From positions 2,602,550 through 2,666,549 of the forward strand of contig NZ_LT960614.1 of assembly GCF_900231165.1 (NCBI RefSeq): 64,000 nucleotides of DNA, read 5' to 3'. The position numbers and the translations under genes were made by a program. The stretch comes from Hartmannibacter diazotrophicus (GTDB lineage: Bacteria; Pseudomonadota; Alphaproteobacteria; Rhizobiales; Pleomorphomonadaceae). A model generated the notes under the pieces. That model was given only the letters and a program-made list of their open reading frames with translations, made no database searches and was not told where the DNA came from. Shown here piece by piece: positions 27,548-36,914 of the stretch. The stretch's first letter is position 1. Every line of letters starts with the position of its first letter.

Positions 27548-28009
27548 TCAGGCTCTCGCATTCTTGGAGTTGAGGGACTTGACGTCGAGCACCGACGGCT
27601 GCTGGGCTTCATGCGGATGCTCACCACCGGCATAGACGCGCAGGTTGCCGAGCTGGCGGCGGGCAAGCGGTCCTTCCGGCATCATGCGCTGGACGGCCTT
27701 CTCGAGCACGCGCTCAGGGAAACGGCCCTCGAGGATGAAGCGCGCGGTGCGCTCCTTGATGCCGCCGGCATAACCGGTGTGGTGGTAGTACTTCTTGTCG
27801 GAGTACTTGCGGCCGGTGAAGACGACCTTGTCCGCGTTGATGACGATGACGTTGTCGCCGTCGTCGACATGGGGCGTGAAGGACGGCTTGTGCTTGCCGC
27901 GAAGACGCATCGCGATCAGCGAGGCGAGGCGACCGACCACGAGCCCTTCGGCGTCGATCAGCACCCACTTCTTCACGACCTCAGCCGGCTTGGCCGAATA
28001 GGTTTTCAT
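27548..28009 (-). CDS. rplM: 50S ribosomal protein L13
   Basis: A 153-residue uL13, an early-assembly protein that binds 23S rRNA. Family blocks are [44 protein letters not shown] and [21 protein letters not shown], with HPHEAQQP near the end. It leads the rplM-rpsI operon. The 244-bp stretch upstream must contain the promoter, but I see no exact consensus boxes. Confidence 0.98.
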   Translation of the reverse strand: MKTYSAKPAEVVKKWVLIDAEGLVVGRLASLIAMRLRGKHKPSFTPHVDDGDNVIVINADKVVFTGRKYSDKKYYHHTGYAGGIKERTARFILEGRFPERVLEKAVQRMMPEGPLARRQLGNLRVYAGGEHPHEAQQPSVLDVKSLNSKNARA

Positions 28010-28253
28010 GACGTGAGACCATCTAGTGAGGCGCCGCCCTCCCCGCTTCGGCCCTGAAAGACCGGCACAAGAAAACGCAGCGCGTTGAATCCGAAAAAAC
28101 GGCGACCAAGTCGGCCGCCGGGATGGCGTTGCGTATACGCGAGCGGACCGCGCCCGTCAAGAACCATGGAGTCACCGAGAAATACGGATTATCGAGAAAA
28201 TTCATATGGATACATGATGCGGTATTAAATTACCGCAGCATTTTTCGTCGATT

Positions 28254-28994
28254 TCAGTGGTCCCCTTCCACCGGCACGCGTTTGGCGCGCTTCGACTTGG
28301 CCATGATGTTGACCACCTCCACGCCGGCGGAGAAGGCCATGGCGAAATAGATGAAGCCCTTCGGGATGTGGTAGCCAATGCCGTCGGCGACCAGCGCCAC
28401 GCCGATCAGGAGCAGGAAGGAGAGCGCCAGCATCTTGGTCGTCGGATGGGCGTGGATGAACTGCGAAACCAGGCCGGAGGCCAGATACATGATCGCGATG
28501 GCAATGCAGACGGCCACGATCATGATCTCCAAGTGATCGGCCATGCCGATCGCCGTGATGATGGAATCGACCGAAAAGACGAGATCGATCGCGATGATCT
28601 GGGCGATCATCATCGCGAAGGATGCCTTCACCTTGCTGGAATGGTGCTCTTCCTCGCCCTCGATCCCCTTGTGGATTTCAAGCGTCGCCTTGACGATCAG
28701 GAAGAGCCCGCCGCCGAGCAGGATCACGTCGCGCCAGGAAACCGGGTGGTCTCCGATGGCGAAAAGCGGCGCCGTCAGTCCGATCAGGAAGGACAGCAGC
28801 ATCAGGAGGATGATCCGGAAGATCAGCGCGAGGCCGAGGCCGATCTTGCGCGCCCTCTCCGCTTGCTGGGCAGGCAGCCGTCCGGTCAGCACGGAAATGA
28901 AGACGATGTTGTCGATGCCGAGGACGATCTCCATGACCGTCAGGGTTACGAGACTGGCCCAGGCGGCCGGATCGGTCAGCAAGGCCAGCATCAT
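28254..28994 (-). CDS. TerC family integral membrane protein
   Basis: A 246-residue protein with seven to eight membrane helices. The TerC acidic sites are visible in the first helix (MEIVLGIDNIVFISVL) and the related repeat (IAIDLVFSVDSIITAIG). A charged cytoplasmic loop HKGIEGEEEHHSSKVK lies between. Members are linked to metal-ion homeostasis, notably manganese efflux during protein secretion, and to tellurite resistance; the substrate here is unproven. It lies 42 bp after pcs on the same strand and may share its transcript. A one-residue shorter start is possible. Confidence 0.92.
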   Translation of the reverse strand: MMLALLTDPAAWASLVTLTVMEIVLGIDNIVFISVLTGRLPAQQAERARKIGLGLALIFRIILLMLLSFLIGLTAPLFAIGDHPVSWRDVILLGGGLFLIVKATLEIHKGIEGEEEHHSSKVKASFAMMIAQIIAIDLVFSVDSIITAIGMADHLEIMIVAVCIAIAIMYLASGLVSQFIHAHPTTKMLALSFLLLIGVALVADGIGYHIPKGFIYFAMAFSAGVEVVNIMAKSKRAKRVPVEGDH

Positions 28995-29036
28995 ACGTCC
29001 TCTTCCAAGACCACGTCGGCCCAGAAGTATCGGTGG

Positions 29037-29756
29037 TTATTTGAGAAGGTCAAGAAGCTGGTGCACGGCCGAAACGAGCGCCAGATAAAGACTGGAGAGC
29101 AGCAGGCCTGCACCGACGGCAAACGAAACATCGAGGCCGCTCGTCAGCGCGACGACCGCACAGACCGACCAGACGACGCAGACGAGCAGGGTCAGGGGGC
29201 GCCAGCGCACGACCCGCACCGGATGAACGAAGGCCACCGGCAGGAACGTCAGCACCGCGAGAAGTCCCGTCACCACACTGATGACTTCGATCGGCGGGCG
29301 AAAGACGAAAAACAGGAAAATCACGCCGTTCCAGACCGCCGGAAACCCGCGGAAGGCGTTGTTCTTCATCTTCATTCGCGTATCGGCGAAATACATCGCG
29401 CTGGTGAAGACGATGACACCGGCCAGCGCCAGCGAGATCCAGGTCGGACCGAAGCCGCCCGCCGCGAGCGCCATCGCCGGCAGGAACACATAGGTCACGT
29501 AGTCGACAACGAAATCGAGCGCGGCACCGGAGAATGTCGGCAGTCTGCGCTCGACGTGAAGCCAGCGCGCAATCGGCCCGTCGACGCCGTCGATTGCGAG
29601 CGCGAAGCCGAGAAGTCCGAAGAACTTGGGCCAGTCCTGCGCATAGGCGGCAATGGCCGCCAGCATGGCCACGACGATACCGCTCGCCGTGAAGGCGTGG
29701 ACCGCGAGAGCGATCAGCGCATTCTGATGTTTGTTCACTATGGCTGCCGGCGTCAA
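29037..29756 (-). CDS. pcs: Phosphatidylcholine synthase
   Basis: A 239-residue inner-membrane CDP-alcohol phosphotransferase that condenses choline with CDP-diacylglycerol. The signature DGVDGPIAR, eight residues, G, three, D, three, D is intact (DGVDGPIARWLHV...GAALDFVVDYV), and about eight helices follow. Pcs is typical of rhizobia, brucellae and relatives that make phosphatidylcholine. The open frame begins at a TTG (29756) with AGGGG upstream; a GTG six codons later (VNKHQN) is an alternative. It may be co-transcribed with the TerC gene. Confidence 0.93.
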   Translation of the reverse strand: MTPAAIVNKHQNALIALAVHAFTASGIVVAMLAAIAAYAQDWPKFFGLLGFALAIDGVDGPIARWLHVERRLPTFSGAALDFVVDYVTYVFLPAMALAAGGFGPTWISLALAGVIVFTSAMYFADTRMKMKNNAFRGFPAVWNGVIFLFFVFRPPIEVISVVTGLLAVLTFLPVAFVHPVRVVRWRPLTLLVCVVWSVCAVVALTSGLDVSFAVGAGLLLSSLYLALVSAVHQLLDLLK

Positions 29757-29997
29757 CGTGTCGCCCCTGACGGAAGAAACGCACTAAAGTTCCTGCGTAT
29801 ATGAACCCTTGAAAGCAGAAACGCCAGCTTTCTTTGAACTTCTGGGGCTCGCGCAAATCGATTTCCCACCGGCGACAGGACCGCAAACGAACACCTGACC
29901 GGACTGCATGCGACACTCTTGCCGAGTGTCGGCAAAGGTCATTTGGCGCATCATGGCCGCCAAGAACAGTTCGTTTTCCATTTGCCGGGTGCAGACG

Positions 29998-30441
29998 ATG
30001 CAGAGCCTCGCGCTCGAAAGCTTCCCGATCGCCTACCTTGTCGGCGGCTGCCTTATTGGCCTTTCGATCGCCCTCACCTGGGTCTTTGCCGGCCGTCAGG
30101 TCGATGCATCCGACGTGATCGCCAATCTCCAGGCGGGTCGCATGCGCCTGTGGCAGGTGGTGTTCCTCGTCTTCATGGTGATCGGCGGCTGGGCAGCGGC
30201 TTTCCTGCTGCCCCTGACCGGGCTGACGTCCCGCGCGACATCGCAGGCGCTCTCCGGCGGCGTCGCGCTTCTGCTGATCGGCGCCTTCCTCGTCGGCGTC
30301 GGCATGCGGCTTGCGGCCGGCATCGGCATGGGACCGGAGGTGCACGGCCTGGCACGTCTTGCCCCGCGAGCGATCGTTGCCCTGGCGATTTTCGCCTGTT
30401 CCGCCTTCCTGACCCTCACAGTCTTCGGACCATCGTCATGA
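29998..30441 (+). CDS. YeeE/YedE-like half-transporter, cysteine-less
   Basis: A 147-residue, four-helix membrane protein. The end of the conserved repeat, GVGMRLAAGIGMGPEVHGLARLAPRA, aligns with the YeeE/YedE (DUF395, PmpA-like) motif, which usually reads GG-Cys-T-S-G-H. Here the Cys position is Ile and the tripeptide is changed. Known relatives move thiosulfate or other sulfur species and rely on such Cys residues. The gene overlaps the next one by ATGA, forming a two-half system. The start could also be ATG 29953. Substrate unknown. Confidence 0.72.
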   Translation: MQSLALESFPIAYLVGGCLIGLSIALTWVFAGRQVDASDVIANLQAGRMRLWQVVFLVFMVIGGWAAAFLLPLTGLTSRATSQALSGGVALLLIGAFLVGVGMRLAAGIGMGPEVHGLARLAPRAIVALAIFACSAFLTLTVFGPSS

Positions 30442-30923
30442 CCCATCAGACAAGCCAGACCTTGATCATCATGGCGCTTTCCGGCGCCCTGGCCGGCACC
30501 GGCGTGGTCCTGTGCGGCCTCACCGACACCGAAGCCCTGCGTTCCCTGCTTGCCGGCGGCGGGCTCTCGTCGGCCGCAAGCGGCCTTGCCTTCGCCTTCG
30601 TCAGCGGCCTGCTGGTCGCGATGGTCGGCATCCGGATCGGCCAGCGGCGCAAGCGGCCCGTGCTGTCCCCGATCTTCCATAGCCCAACCCGCCGCACCAT
30701 CGATGTCCGGCTGGTGCTGGGCGCCCTGCTCTTCGGCATCGGAGCGGGCCTCTCCGGCCTGCTTCCGGGCGCCGCCGTCGCATCGCTGGCGATTGCACCG
30801 CTCAAGGCCCTCGCCGCGCTCCTGGTCATGGCGCTCGGCATGCGCTGTGTCGACATCGTTCTGCACGAAGGATCGCACAGGCGCCGCCTCCATGATCGCA
30901 TGGCCCCACGGGGCAGCCAGTAG
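30438..30923 (+). CDS. YeeE/YedE-like half-transporter (DUF6691/PmpB type), cysteine-less
   Basis: A 161-residue membrane protein with four helices and a basic C-terminus (HRRRLHDRMAPRGSQ). The block ALLFGIGAGLSGLLPGAAVASLA corresponds to the family motif in which a Cys normally precedes Pro-Gly-Pro; here the Cys is Leu and the second Pro is Ala. ATGA overlap with the preceding gene shows translational coupling. Together they resemble PmpA/PmpB or a split YeeE. Loss of both Cys positions argues for a changed substrate. Confidence 0.75.
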   Translation: MTHQTSQTLIIMALSGALAGTGVVLCGLTDTEALRSLLAGGGLSSAASGLAFAFVSGLLVAMVGIRIGQRRKRPVLSPIFHSPTRRTIDVRLVLGALLFGIGAGLSGLLPGAAVASLAIAPLKALAALLVMALGMRCVDIVLHEGSHRRRLHDRMAPRGSQ

Positions 30924-31068
30924 CCCTCCGGACTTCCGCCGCGTCCAAAGACGAACTATGTAGCTGGAAAGGATCGGCGATAGCGCCGTCCAACCGGCAC
31001 GGTCACGGCCCGGCGGACAAGCCGGTTTCACCGGGTTCAAGGCCATGTCTCGGAGCAGGAGCGGCCCC

Positions 31069-32244
31069 ATGGCACAGGAAACCGATATCGTCGTCGTTGG
31101 TGGCGGCCCGTCCGGAATGATCGCGGCCCTCGCCGCCGCCCGATCCGGATACCGGACCGTCCTCGTGGCGCCGCCCCTGTCAAGGCCCGACCACCGGACC
31201 ACCGCGCTCCTCGGCAGCTCCGTTGCCTTCCTCAAAGCGCTCGACGTCTGGGATCGTCTGCAGCCGAAGGCGGCGGCCCTGCGCACGATGCGGCTGATCG
31301 ACGGAACCAACCGGCTGATCCGCGCGCCCGAAACCGCCTTCGAGGCGTCCGAGATGGACCTTGAGGCCTTCGGCTACAATATCGAGAACACCGAACTCAA
31401 TGCCGTTCTGGCCGAGGCGATCGACGGCGAAGAGCGCATCGCGCGCGTCGAAAGCGCGGCCAAGGACATTGCCGTCTCGCCGGATCGCTGTTCGATCACC
31501 ACGGACGACGGCACGACGATCGACTGCCGCCTGGTCATCGGCGCGGACGGACGCAACTCTCCGGTTCGCCAGGCCGCCGGCATCGACGTCAAGCGCTGGA
31601 CCTACGATCAGGTGGCTCTCGTCCTCAATGTCCGGCACACGGCCCCGCACGAGGACACCTCGACGGAACTCCACACCGAGACGGGCCCCTTCACGCTGGT
31701 GCCGCTCGGTCCCCTGCGCTCGTCGATCGTCTGCGTCGAACGTCCCAAGGTGGTCGATGCGATGATGGCCCTTTCGGACCAGGAACTAGCCCGCGACCTA
31801 GGAGAGCGCAGCCACTTCCTGCTGGGAAAGCTCTCGATCGACGGGCCGCGCCAGGCCTTCCCGCTCTCGGGGCTTTCCGCAGCACGAATGGTGGGAGACC
31901 GGGTCGCGCTCGTCGGCGAGGCCGCGCACGCCTTTCCGCCGATCGGGGCGCAGGGCCTCAACCTCGGTATTCGCGACGTCGCCGACCTTTCCCGCGTCCT
32001 GGAGAAATCCGCGAGGCAGGGCGAGGATCCGGGAAGTGAAGGCACCCTCGCCCGCTACGCCCGTGCCCGCCGCGTTGACGTGGCGAGCCGGACGATGGGC
32101 GTCGATCTGCTCAATCGCTCGCTTTTGACGGATTTCCTTCCCGTGCAGATGGCGCGCTCGATCGGGCTGGAAGTGGCCCGCAGCATCAAGCCGCTCCGGC
32201 GCCTTCTGATGCGCGAGGGCCTCGCGCCGGGCTACCGCGCCTGA
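31069..32244 (+). CDS. UbiH/UbiF-family FAD-dependent hydroxylase
   Basis: A 391-residue flavoprotein monooxygenase. The Rossmann dinucleotide motif is IVVVGGGPSGMIAAL (about 7-21), DG occurs in LVIGADGRNSPVRQ, and the FAD motif LVGEAAHAFPPIGAQGLNLGIRD lies near 285. This set defines the UbiH/UbiF/VisC/COQ6 family, which hydroxylates ubiquinone precursors. Which ring position it acts on cannot be told from the sequence. ATG 31069 is preceded by GGAG; a start eight codons earlier is in frame. Confidence 0.88.
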   Translation: MAQETDIVVVGGGPSGMIAALAAARSGYRTVLVAPPLSRPDHRTTALLGSSVAFLKALDVWDRLQPKAAALRTMRLIDGTNRLIRAPETAFEASEMDLEAFGYNIENTELNAVLAEAIDGEERIARVESAAKDIAVSPDRCSITTDDGTTIDCRLVIGADGRNSPVRQAAGIDVKRWTYDQVALVLNVRHTAPHEDTSTELHTETGPFTLVPLGPLRSSIVCVERPKVVDAMMALSDQELARDLGERSHFLLGKLSIDGPRQAFPLSGLSAARMVGDRVALVGEAAHAFPPIGAQGLNLGIRDVADLSRVLEKSARQGEDPGSEGTLARYARARRVDVASRTMGVDLLNRSLLTDFLPVQMARSIGLEVARSIKPLRRLLMREGLAPGYRA

Positions 32245-32280
32245 CTGGCGACTGCGCGCCGGGCCTCGGTCCGGAATGGC

Positions 32281-33042
32281 TCAGTTGAAGCTGAAATAGC
32301 TCATCCCGCCGCCCGGCGACTTTTGCGAGAAGCTGTGGAACAGCGCGTCCGGCACTTCCAGGACGCGTCCGCTTCGCAGCAGCGACGTCAGGACCACGTT
32401 GATGCGCGGGTTCCGGCGCTTCGAAATGACGAGATCGGGAAAGTTCCCGAGGGTCAGCACCAGCGGCAGATAGTCCACGTTGATCTTCAGGAAGGCCGAG
32501 ACGGCCTGGTGCACGCCGAGATTCTGCCGGGCGCCGAGCTGCGAGACGATGCAGTCGTTGAGAACGATGAGCCCGTTGTCGTTGACCTTTTCCTTCCAGT
32601 ACATCAGGTCGCGGTAGATGAACTCATACTGGTGGTTGGCGTCGAGATAGACCAGATCAAGGCTGGAATCGGCGACCTGATCGAGGCCCTTGAAGGAATC
32701 GGCGACGACGAACTTCACATTGTCCCTGCCGGTGAATCGCGCTTTCGCCTCGGCGAGCAACCGGTCGAAGGTCGCCTGATCGTCGAGCGGGCCGCCGAAA
32801 TAGCTCTCCGTCGCGCTGAGGTCGTCGATATAGGAGGGAAGGCTGTCGAATGGCGAATAGCCGGACATGATCTCTTCCGCGCTCCAGCTGTCGACGAGGG
32901 TCATCGAGGAAGGCCGCAGGGTCTCGTAGAGAAACTGGGCGTTTTCTCCCTTCAGCACGCCGACCTCGGCGATGGCCCCGCATTGCCCCGCCAAACCGGA
33001 ATTTCGAATGAGATCGTACCGGTTTCCCGTAAAAATAAACAT
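32281..33042 (-). CDS. Class I SAM-dependent methyltransferase (TylF/Methyltransf_24-like)
   Basis: A 253-residue protein. Motif I reads GAIAEVGVLKGENAQFLYE, the next strand is SMTLVDSW, then VKFVVADSFKGL and SLDLVYLDANHQYEFIYRDLMYWKEKV, with NDNGLIVLNDC after it. These match small-molecule O-methyltransferases and related enzymes acting on sugars or surface glycans. The C-terminal 60 residues are not recognised. The start at ATG 33042 matches the family; the frame stays open upstream, but that part overlaps the real transporter gene in another frame. The substrate is unknown. Confidence 0.82.
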   Translation of the reverse strand: MFIFTGNRYDLIRNSGLAGQCGAIAEVGVLKGENAQFLYETLRPSSMTLVDSWSAEEIMSGYSPFDSLPSYIDDLSATESYFGGPLDDQATFDRLLAEAKARFTGRDNVKFVVADSFKGLDQVADSSLDLVYLDANHQYEFIYRDLMYWKEKVNDNGLIVLNDCIVSQLGARQNLGVHQAVSAFLKINVDYLPLVLTLGNFPDLVISKRRNPRINVVLTSLLRSGRVLEVPDALFHSFSQKSPGGGMSYFSFN

Positions 33043-33188
33043 CTGCCCCGCTTTCGTGCACCATCGCCGGGCTCCGTGCCGTTGGCGATTGCCACCCCGT
33101 CGAAGCCGGCCATTCCTGCCATGGCAAAAGACACCGCCACGGCGACCGACCATGGCCTGATTCGAAGCTGAAGCAAAAAAGAGCGCGT

Positions 33189-34154
33189 CTACCGGCCGAA
33201 TGGCGTGAGCGGCAGAAGATCGTAGGTGATCAGCGCCAGAACGCCCGTCACGGTGAAGACAGACAGGACCGTCGAAATCACGATGGCGGTTGCGGCCCGC
33301 GAGACATAGACATCGTATTGCTGGGCCGCGACGAACGTCGTGGCCGCTGTCGGCAGGCTCGCCATCAGCACCGCCGTCTTGATCCAGACCGGATCGAAAC
33401 CGCCGATCCAGGTCAGCATCAGCCAGGCGATGAACGGGTGCACGACAAGCTTGATCGCGACGAGTATCGGCAGTTCCGTCGGCACCCGCCCCATCGGCTG
33501 CAGCGCCACGGTGACGCCGATGGCAAAGAGCGCGGTCGGGGCAGCCGAATTGCGCAGGAACGTCACCATCTGCGCCAGCGCCTCGGGAAGCTGGAAATGA
33601 AACGCCGCCGCCAGGATGCCGGCGATCGTGCCGAGAATGAACGGATGCAGGAAGACCCGCTTCGCCACGACCCCGATGGTCTGCATGAGCTTCAGGTCTT
33701 CCGTGCCGCCGAGCGCCATCATCAGCGGCGTGAGGCTGAAGGCGAGCGTGACGTCGAAGCAGAAGATCAGCGCGGTCGGCGCGGCGGCGGCGGTTCCGAG
33801 GGCCGCCAACGTCAGACCCGGCCCCATGTAGCCGACATTGGCGTAGGAGCCGACCAGCCCCTGAATGGTGGCAAGCTTCAGGTCGCCGTTGCTGATGATC
33901 GTTCCGACGGCGAAAGAGAGCGCGAAGGCGGCATAGGTCGAAAAGGTCGTCGACAGGATGAACCCGCCCTGCGCCAGTTCCTCGATCGGCGTCTTCGACA
34001 TCAGGTCGTAGAAGAGGGCGGGAAGAGCGATATAGACAAGATAGAAATCGAGCCAGGCCAGTCCCGAGCGGGGAATTTTGGCGATCCTGCCGGAACCGAA
34101 CCCAAGGAAGATCAAACCGAAGAAGGGCAACGCAAGGGAAATGACTTGTGACAT
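33189..34154 (-). CDS. AEC (auxin efflux carrier) family transporter
   Basis: A 321-residue protein with about ten membrane helices in two repeats: the first half holds GLVGSYANVGYMGPGL, the second NSAAPTALFAIGVTVAL. This is the bacterial AEC/MdcF pattern. Members carry malonate, malate or other small organic anions, and the substrate cannot be told here. It starts MSQVISLALPFFGLIFLG. It is on the same strand as the methyltransferase, 146 bp apart, and divergent from the acyltransferase gene. Confidence 0.9.
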   Translation of the reverse strand: MSQVISLALPFFGLIFLGFGSGRIAKIPRSGLAWLDFYLVYIALPALFYDLMSKTPIEELAQGGFILSTTFSTYAAFALSFAVGTIISNGDLKLATIQGLVGSYANVGYMGPGLTLAALGTAAAAPTALIFCFDVTLAFSLTPLMMALGGTEDLKLMQTIGVVAKRVFLHPFILGTIAGILAAAFHFQLPEALAQMVTFLRNSAAPTALFAIGVTVALQPMGRVPTELPILVAIKLVVHPFIAWLMLTWIGGFDPVWIKTAVLMASLPTAATTFVAAQQYDVYVSRAATAIVISTVLSVFTVTGVLALITYDLLPLTPFGR

Positions 34155-34330
34155 GGTTTCCTGGCGGGGTTCTTGCCAAGCCGTACGAGGGAAGCCCCCG
34201 GCATCAGGACTTCATCGGGCCTCACCGGATCGAGCTGGAAGCGGCGGAGCACGGCGAAAAATCGGAAATGACCGCTGGCTTTTGCTTCTCTAGATCGATA
34301 TCGAGAGCCCGCCAAGGTCAACCTTCTAAC

Positions 34331-35272
34331 ATGCTGAAATCCGGTTTGTCCCCTGATCAAGATCCCGCCAGCGCAGTGAATGCCGACGACACGGCCGACG
34401 GAACGGCAAGCCCGACGCTTGCCGACCGGCTGGAGTATTGGGCCTTGCGAGCGGTGCTTGCCCTGCTGTCCGCCATGTCGGTCGATCGCGCATCGGCGCT
34501 GATGGGTTGGCTCTGGCGCAAGCTTGCCCCGTTCAACCATCGCCACAAGCGCGCCGACGCCAATATCGCAGCTGTCATGCCGCATCTTTCCCGCGCGCAA
34601 AGGCGGCGGATCCTCGATGGCATGTGGGACAACCTCGGGCGGGTCTCCGCGGAAACGATCATCGGCCCCGACCGCATTGCCGCCGACCGCTTTCGCCTCG
34701 GCTTCGATCCGGACGAATTCCGCGGCATCGACTTCTCCAAGGGTGCCGTTTTCGCCTCCCTGCATGCGGGCAATTGGGAGCTGGCCACAGCCGGAATCAG
34801 CGCTTTTCGTCTCAAGGCCGCCGCCGTCTACCGCAAGGTCCGCAACCCCCTTGTCGAGGCCATGCTCCTCAAGCGCCGGGTGGCGCTCTACCCCGCCGGC
34901 CTTCTTCCAAGAGAATCGGCAACGCCTCTCAAGCTCGGCCGGCTTGCCAGAGCCGGCGCGGCCATCTGCCTTCTCGCGGACCTGCGCGACAACAACGGTC
35001 TTCGCATCGATTTCCTCGGTCGCCCGGCCTGGGTCAGCAAGGCACCGGCCTTCTTCGCCCGGCGTTTTGGGCTCCCCCTGATGGCGGCGCGCGTCGTTCG
35101 CGAAAATGGCGTGCATTTTCGGGCGGAGACGGTCGCGATCCCGATTCCGAAGACCGACGATCTCGAAGACGACATCGCCGTAGCCACACGGGCGCTCAAT
35201 GCCTGTTTCGAAGACTGGATCAGGCAGGATCCCGAGCAGTGGATGTGGGGCAATCGCAAGTGGCTCGATTGA
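34331..35272 (+). CDS. LpxL/HtrB-type lysophospholipid acyltransferase
   Basis: A 313-residue lipid A late acyltransferase family protein. After a polar leader comes a hydrophobic segment (LEYWALRAVLALLSAMSV), then the catalytic HX4E block SLHAGNWELA (about 153-161), VYRKVRNPL, and DLRDNNGLRIDFLGRPAWVS. It ends WMWGNRKWLD, typical of the family. The usual reaction adds a secondary acyl chain to Kdo-lipid IVA at the inner membrane. The exact acyl donor is unknown. I start at the ATG at 34331; the frame is open upstream into the AEC gene promoter. Confidence 0.9.
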   Translation: MLKSGLSPDQDPASAVNADDTADGTASPTLADRLEYWALRAVLALLSAMSVDRASALMGWLWRKLAPFNHRHKRADANIAAVMPHLSRAQRRRILDGMWDNLGRVSAETIIGPDRIAADRFRLGFDPDEFRGIDFSKGAVFASLHAGNWELATAGISAFRLKAAAVYRKVRNPLVEAMLLKRRVALYPAGLLPRESATPLKLGRLARAGAAICLLADLRDNNGLRIDFLGRPAWVSKAPAFFARRFGLPLMAARVVRENGVHFRAETVAIPIPKTDDLEDDIAVATRALNACFEDWIRQDPEQWMWGNRKWLD

Positions 35273-35406
35273 GCCGGCCGTGAGCTGCCTCTCGTGCTTT
35301 CGGCCATGCGACCATTTCCGCACTGCCGCAAAATGGCCAATTCGGGGCATATAGCGGGCAACGGAAGGCCGAGCTCTCCGAAGAATGACGACCAGAGGAA
35401 GACCCG

Positions 35407-36459
35407 ATGACGACCAAGACGCCCCGCGCCTATTGGAAACCGCTGGCGATCGGCGCACCCGAGCCCTATCGCGAGTTGCCGGTGAAGCTGGAGCGGATGA
35501 TCCATTTCGTGCCGCCGCACAATGAAAAGGTGCGCGCCAAGCTTCCCGACCTTGCCAAGACCGTCGACATCGTCCTCGGCAATCTGGAAGACGCCATTCC
35601 CGCCGACCAGAAGGAGCAGGCGCGCAAGGGCTTCATCGAAATGGCGAAAACCGTCGATTTCGGCAACGCCCAGCTCTGGACGCGCATCAACTGCCTCAAC
35701 AGCCCCTGGGTGCTGGACGACATCGGCGAGATCGTCGCGGAGGTCGGCGACAAGCTCGACGTCATCATGCTGCCGAAGGTGGAAGGCCCCTGGGACATCC
35801 ACTACATGGACCAACTCCTCGCCCAGCTTGAGGCGCGCCACGGTCTCACCCGGCCCATCCTCGTTCACGCCATTCTGGAAACGGCCGAGGGCGTCAAGAA
35901 CGTCGAGGCGATTGCCACCGCCTCCCCGCGCATGCACGGCATGAGCCTTGGCCCGGCCGATCTTGCCGCCTCGCGCGGCATGAAGACGACCCGCGTCGGC
36001 GGCGGTCATCCCGACTATGGGGTTCTCGCCGATGCCAAGGGCGACGCGCCCCGCGCCTTCGTGCAGCAGGATCTTTGGCACTATACGGTCGGCAAGATGG
36101 TCGATGCCTGCCTCTCCGCCGGCATCAAGCCCTTCTATGGCCCCTTCGGCGATTTCTCCGATCCTGCCGCCTGCGAGGCCCAGTTCCGCAACGCCTTCCT
36201 CATGGGCTGCGTCGGCGCCTGGTCGTTGCACCCGAGCCAGGTCGAGATCGCCAAGCGCGTCTTCAGCCCGGAGCCGGAAGAGGTGAAATTCGCCGTCCGC
36301 ATCCTGGAAGCGATGCCCGACGGAACCGGCGCGGTCATGATCGACGGCAAGATGCAGGACGACGCGACCTGGAAGCAGGCCAAGGTCATCGTCGATCTGG
36401 CAAAACAGGTCGCGGCCGGAGATCCGGAAAGAGCCGTGCTTTACGGCTTCACCGCCTGA
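35407..36459 (+). CDS. HpcH/HpaI-family CoA-ester lyase (malyl-CoA lyase-like)
   Basis: A 350-residue citrate-lyase-beta-type TIM barrel. Conserved blocks are the metal-binding Glu in LGNLEDAIP (about 60), the Arg in [11 protein letters not shown], the Lys in [11 protein letters not shown], the Glu in [10 protein letters not shown], and [17 protein letters not shown] followed by GPFGDFSD. The last two match alphaproteobacterial L-malyl-CoA/beta-methylmalyl-CoA lyases closely. Those split malyl-CoA to acetyl-CoA and glyoxylate, or act in reverse. The ATG at 35407 is preceded by GGAAGACCCG. The chain is about 30 residues longer than the classic lyase at its N-terminus. It appears monocistronic. 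Confidence 0.85.
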   Translation: MTTKTPRAYWKPLAIGAPEPYRELPVKLERMIHFVPPHNEKVRAKLPDLAKTVDIVLGNLEDAIPADQKEQARKGFIEMAKTVDFGNAQLWTRINCLNSPWVLDDIGEIVAEVGDKLDVIMLPKVEGPWDIHYMDQLLAQLEARHGLTRPILVHAILETAEGVKNVEAIATASPRMHGMSLGPADLAASRGMKTTRVGGGHPDYGVLADAKGDAPRAFVQQDLWHYTVGKMVDACLSAGIKPFYGPFGDFSDPAACEAQFRNAFLMGCVGAWSLHPSQVEIAKRVFSPEPEEVKFAVRILEAMPDGTGAVMIDGKMQDDATWKQAKVIVDLAKQVAAGDPERAVLYGFTA

Positions 36460-36643
36460 CGAACGGCCGGGGCCGTTTTCCCAACTCTCGGCGACAGGGC
36501 TTTTCTGGCGCCCTCACCTCGGCTATGTCGTCGGGCGGTCGGTCCTTGGAGACGATCGACCGCCCGATGGCCCGTGGTCGTTCGCAATCGACTGCTGGCG
36601 AATTCCCCGCCCCTGATATCCGCCGCCAGGAGACGCCCCCCTC

Positions 36644-36850
36644 ATGCCCGCGAGACTGCGATCCTTCATAGGAGCAATTCTGCTCACGCTTCTCGTTCTG
36701 ATCTATCCACTGATCGTGATGGGTCTGGCCGTTCGAATCCTGCCGGAGGCCTCCAAACTCGTCGAACTGCTCTTTTATGTCGTCGCGGGGCTTGCCTGGG
36801 TCATTCCCGCCGGTGGGATCATCAAGTGGATGGTCAGAGCCAAAAGATGA
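36644..36850 (+). CDS. DUF2842 family small membrane protein
   Basis: A 68-residue protein with two membrane helices (FIGAILLTLLVLIYPLIVMGL and LFYVVAGLAWVIPAGGII) and a short basic tail WMVRAKR. This is the pattern of DUF2842, a small alphaproteobacterial family of unknown function. The ATG follows GGAGACGCCCCCCTC. No signal for regulation is seen. Confidence 0.8.
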   Translation: MPARLRSFIGAILLTLLVLIYPLIVMGLAVRILPEASKLVELLFYVVAGLAWVIPAGGIIKWMVRAKR

Positions 36851-36914
36851 TCAATTAAGGCGACTTGCGGTCATTTGTATGTTGCACAAATAAAACCTTC
36901 GCCACATTGCAAGT

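Noticed and set aside
29919-30923. 334-codon plus-strand protein
   Set aside because: The first 173 codons are out of frame with the real first half-transporter and are arginine/proline-rich noise. The true gene starts at ATG 30438.
32281-34179. Single 632-codon minus-strand protein
   Set aside because: Only the last 253 residues are protein-like (methyltransferase). The upstream part overlaps the AEC transporter in a different frame.
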